From positions 1 through 7,839 of the forward strand of contig JAJYJR010000259.1 in the NCBI GenBank assembly GCA_021789355.1: a DNA stretch of 7,839 nt, given 5' to 3'. Positions 6,511 to 7,839 of the stretch are shown here, one piece after another. A program made the position numbers and the translations under genes. The notes under the pieces are model-generated. The model ran no database searches and had not been told where the DNA came from. It saw nothing but the letters and a program-made list of their open reading frames with translations. Position 1 is the stretch's first letter; the number at the start of each line of letters is the position of its first letter. Source of the DNA: Chloroflexota bacterium. Its GTDB lineage: Bacteria > Chloroflexota > Limnocylindria > Limnocylindrales > CSP1-4.

Positions 6511-7520
6511 GCTCGCTCGATCGGGACCGGCACGGAGCGCAGCACCTCCTCGACGATCCGGTCGACGGTGGCCCCGCGCAGCTGCCGGTCGATGTCGAGC
6601 AGGAGGCGGTGGCTGAGCACCGCCGGCGCCACCGCCTGCACATCGTCCGGGAGCGCGAAGTCGCGGCCGTCGAGCAGCGCCCACGCCTGCGTCGCGCGGT
6701 AGAGCGACATGCTGGCTCGGGGGCTGGCACCCAGCTGCACGTCGGGGTGCTGGCGGGTCGCGCGGGTCAGCGCCACCACGTAGCGCTCGACCTCGTCCGC
6801 GACCCGCACGGCGCGGGCGGCGGCACGGAGATCCGCGATCCCCCCGCGACCGACGATCGGCCGGACACGGTCCAGCGGCTCGGGACCTTCCCGGTATCGG
6901 CGAGCGATCGCCCGTTCCCCGGCTTCGTCCGGGTACCCCAGCCGGATCCTGACCATGAACCGGTCGAGCTGCGCCTCCGGCAGCGCGAACGTCCCCTCGA
7001 GCTCGATCGGGTTCTGGGTGGCCAGCAGCAGGAAGGGCGCCGGCAACGGACGCGTGGCACCCTCGATGGACACCTGCCTTTCCTGCATCGCCTCGAGCAG
7101 CGCCGACTGGGTGCGGGGCGTCGCGCGGTTGATCTCGTCCACCAGCAGGACGTTGGTGAAGACCGGACCGGCGATGAACCGCAGACGCCCGCCGTCGAGG
7201 ATCGAGGTGCCGGTCACGTCCGTGGGAAGGAGATCCGGCGTCCCCTGGATCCGCGCGAACTCGAGCCCGAGCGCCCGGGCGAACGCGTGTGCAAGGAGCG
7301 TCTTGCCGACGCCGGGCACGTCCTCGATGAGGGCGTGGCCCTCGGCGATCAGGGCGACCGCGAGGAGCCGCAGCGGTTCGTCCTCGCCCACCACGGCCTG
7401 GCGGACGGTGGCATGCAGCCGGGTCCAGAACGTGGCGGGTTCTCCGCCGGTCTCCGGCCGCCCTGCGTCCCCTGGCTCGTCCACGCGCCCCCCCTCGCCG
7501 TCCAGCGGATGCTCGCTCAT
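6507..7520 (-). CDS. moxR: MoxR family AAA+ ATPase
   Basis: The 337-residue protein is an AAA+ ATPase of the MoxR family, cytoplasmic chaperone-like enzymes that remodel or activate partners, usually with vWA or DUF58 proteins. Residues 1-29 are a Gly/Asp/Glu-rich, probably disordered extension. The AAA domain starts near FWTRLHATVRQAVVGED. Walker A is DVPGVGKT (67-74, K73), Walker B is VLLVDEINRA (124-133, D128 E129), and the sensor 1 region is LLLATQNPIELEGTFALPEA followed by QLDRF, the MoxR signature. A C-terminal helical lid includes LGASPRASMSLYRATQAWAL. Length is typical. I chose ATG 7520 because GGAGG lies 6 nt upstream; ATG 7556 is in frame but falls within the putative -10 hexamer. 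It is the first gene of the four-gene operon and overlaps the DUF58 gene by GTGA. The symbol denotes the family; substrate specificity is not established. Confidence 0.95.
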   Translation of the reverse strand: MSEHPLDGEGGRVDEPGDAGRPETGGEPATFWTRLHATVRQAVVGEDEPLRLLAVALIAEGHALIEDVPGVGKTLLAHAFARALGLEFARIQGTPDLLPTDVTGTSILDGGRLRFIAGPVFTNVLLVDEINRATPRTQSALLEAMQERQVSIEGATRPLPAPFLLLATQNPIELEGTFALPEAQLDRFMVRIRLGYPDEAGERAIARRYREGPEPLDRVRPIVGRGGIADLRAAARAVRVADEVERYVVALTRATRQHPDVQLGASPRASMSLYRATQAWALLDGRDFALPDDVQAVAPAVLSHRLLLDIDRQLRGATVDRIVEEVLRSVPVPIERA

Positions 7521-7526
7521 CCAGTG

Positions 7527-7531
7527 CCTCC
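7527..7531 (-). promoter_or_regulatory. Shine-Dalgarno GGAGG of moxR
   Basis: GGAGG on the minus strand is separated by six bases (CACTGG) from the ATG at 7520. It decides the start against the in-frame ATG at 7556. It is the only strong ribosome-binding site I see in the window, and it belongs to the first gene of the operon. Confidence 0.75.
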
Positions 7532-7554
7532 ACGACCGTGGGTGTCTGCGGGGC

Positions 7555-7560
7555 ATGGTA
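7555..7560 (-). promoter_or_regulatory. Putative -10 element (TACCAT) of the moxR operon
   Basis: TACCAT on the minus strand is the same hexamer as before the deaminase and HAD genes. Transcription would start near 7548, giving a leader of about 28 nt that contains the GGAGG at 7531-7527. This promoter would therefore make a leadered message, unlike the other four. No TTGACA-like -35 is obvious at the expected distance. Confidence 0.45.
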
Positions 7561-7628
7561 GCCCGCCCGGCCCTGCGCTCGCTCCGAGCCGGCCACCCAT
7601 CGGCTCCCCGCCGCCGACCGGAACGGGC

Positions 7629-7640
7629 GGGGCGCGCCCC
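7629..7640. repeat. 12-bp perfect palindrome GGGGCGCGCCCC in the divergent intergenic region
   Basis: The sequence is identical to its reverse complement across all 12 bases. It sits roughly midway in the 180-bp gap between moxR and the right-edge membrane gene. It may be a protein-binding site, but in DNA this rich in G and C such palindromes also arise by chance. Confidence 0.4.
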
Positions 7641-7652
7641 TGCCGTTCGGCC

Positions 7653-7668
7653 CGGGCCATCTGGCCCG
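7653..7668. promoter_or_regulatory. Operator-like dyad CGGGCC-ATCT-GGCCCG
   Basis: Two 6-bp arms flank ATCT, and the left arm is part of a second palindrome, GGCCCGGGCC (7649-7658). With a 17-bp spacer the -35 of the TATGAT promoter would fall at about 7664-7669, so the dyad overlaps it, a position typical of a repressor site. It could also simply be chance GC symmetry; no regulator gene lies next to it. Confidence 0.3.
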
Positions 7669-7686
7669 CCCGCCGGCGCATGCGGC

Positions 7687-7692
7687 TATGAT
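7687..7692 (+). promoter_or_regulatory. Putative -10 element (TATGAT) for the right-edge membrane protein gene
   Basis: TATGAT differs from consensus TATAAT at one base and stands out in an almost A/T-free region. It ends 9 nt before the ATG at 7701, exactly the spacing seen before the deaminase gene, and no Shine-Dalgarno intervenes, so a leaderless message is likely. Confidence 0.6.
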
Positions 7693-7700
7693 TGCGGGCC

Positions 7701-7839
7701 ATGACGGGCCTCTGGACGCAGTTCCTGCAGTTCCTCAGCAAGGTCATCATCCCCGACTGGGGCACCATCATCGCCGTCATGCCGATCCTCCTGGTCATCG
7801 GCGTGGTCGGTCCGATCCTGACCCTGGTGCTCCTCGGCT
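7701..7839 (+). CDS. N-terminus of an unidentified membrane protein (3' end outside window)
   Basis: An ATG at 7701 opens a frame that continues to the right edge, giving 46 codons. The product begins MTGLWTQFLQFLSKVIIPDW, then a strongly hydrophobic segment (about residues 22-46, including IIAVMPILLVIGVVGPILT) that must be a membrane span. Third positions are nearly all C or G, and hydrophobic residues cluster as in real membrane proteins. The TATGAT hexamer upstream supports both start and strand. I do not recognise the family from this fragment. It is divergent from the moxR operon, so they could share a regulatory region. Coding status is likely; function is unknown. Confidence 0.7.
   Translation, partial: MTGLWTQFLQFLSKVIIPDWGTIIAVMPILLVIGVVGPILTLVLLG

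Noticed and set aside
6511..7596. The minus-strand DUF58 frame stays open upstream through the whole moxR region, suggesting a 772-residue fusion.
   Set aside because: The upstream part is Arg/Gly/Pro/Ala-rich without domain features and lies in another frame of the clearly real moxR gene. The GTGA junction at 6510 marks the true start.

Overview
The window is about 7.8 kb of very GC-rich bacterial chromosome. Its genes are tightly packed, with short gaps, frequent stop/start overlaps and almost exclusive G/C third codon positions. Several genes have an extended -10-like hexamer (TACCAT, TATGAT, TAGACT) only 7-9 bases before the start codon and no Shine-Dalgarno, which suggests leaderless transcripts. 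This fits Actinomycetota or a high-GC Chloroflexota lineage. The sequence alone does not settle which. I see no mobile element, CRISPR array, tRNA or rRNA.

Left part (1-3549). A membrane-anchored protein of unknown function runs off the left edge on the minus strand. It diverges from an adenosine deaminase gene (721-1950, +). The 161-bp gap between them carries three copies of a 30-31 bp tandem repeat lying between the two putative promoters. The deaminase converges, with 5 bp between the stops, on a HAD-IIA phosphatase gene (minus). That gene diverges from a small NYN/YacP-like ribonuclease gene (plus) with a basic, low-complexity C-terminal tail. A 128-bp gap with no recognisable element follows.

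Right part (3550-7520). A four-gene minus-strand operon is read in the order MoxR AAA+ ATPase, DUF58 protein, polytopic membrane protein with a C-terminal DUF4129 domain, Nudix hydrolase. All junctions overlap (GTGA, 23 nt, ATGA), so the four are probably translationally coupled. The first three genes form the widespread MoxR-DUF58-DUF4129 module, whose third member is usually a TgpA-type transglutaminase. Here the membrane and DUF4129 parts remain, but the transglutaminase domain appears to be replaced by a short linker. A -10 hexamer and a good GGAGG ribosome-binding site precede moxR.

Right edge (7521-7839). A divergent intergenic region with GC-rich palindromes and a near-consensus TATGAT hexamer leads into the first 46 codons of an unidentified membrane protein on the plus strand.

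Most genes belong to known families. The points I consider worth following are the transglutaminase-less DUF4129 protein coupled to a Nudix enzyme, the repeat between divergent promoters, the recurrent promoter geometry, the insertion in the deaminase and the tail on the ribonuclease.
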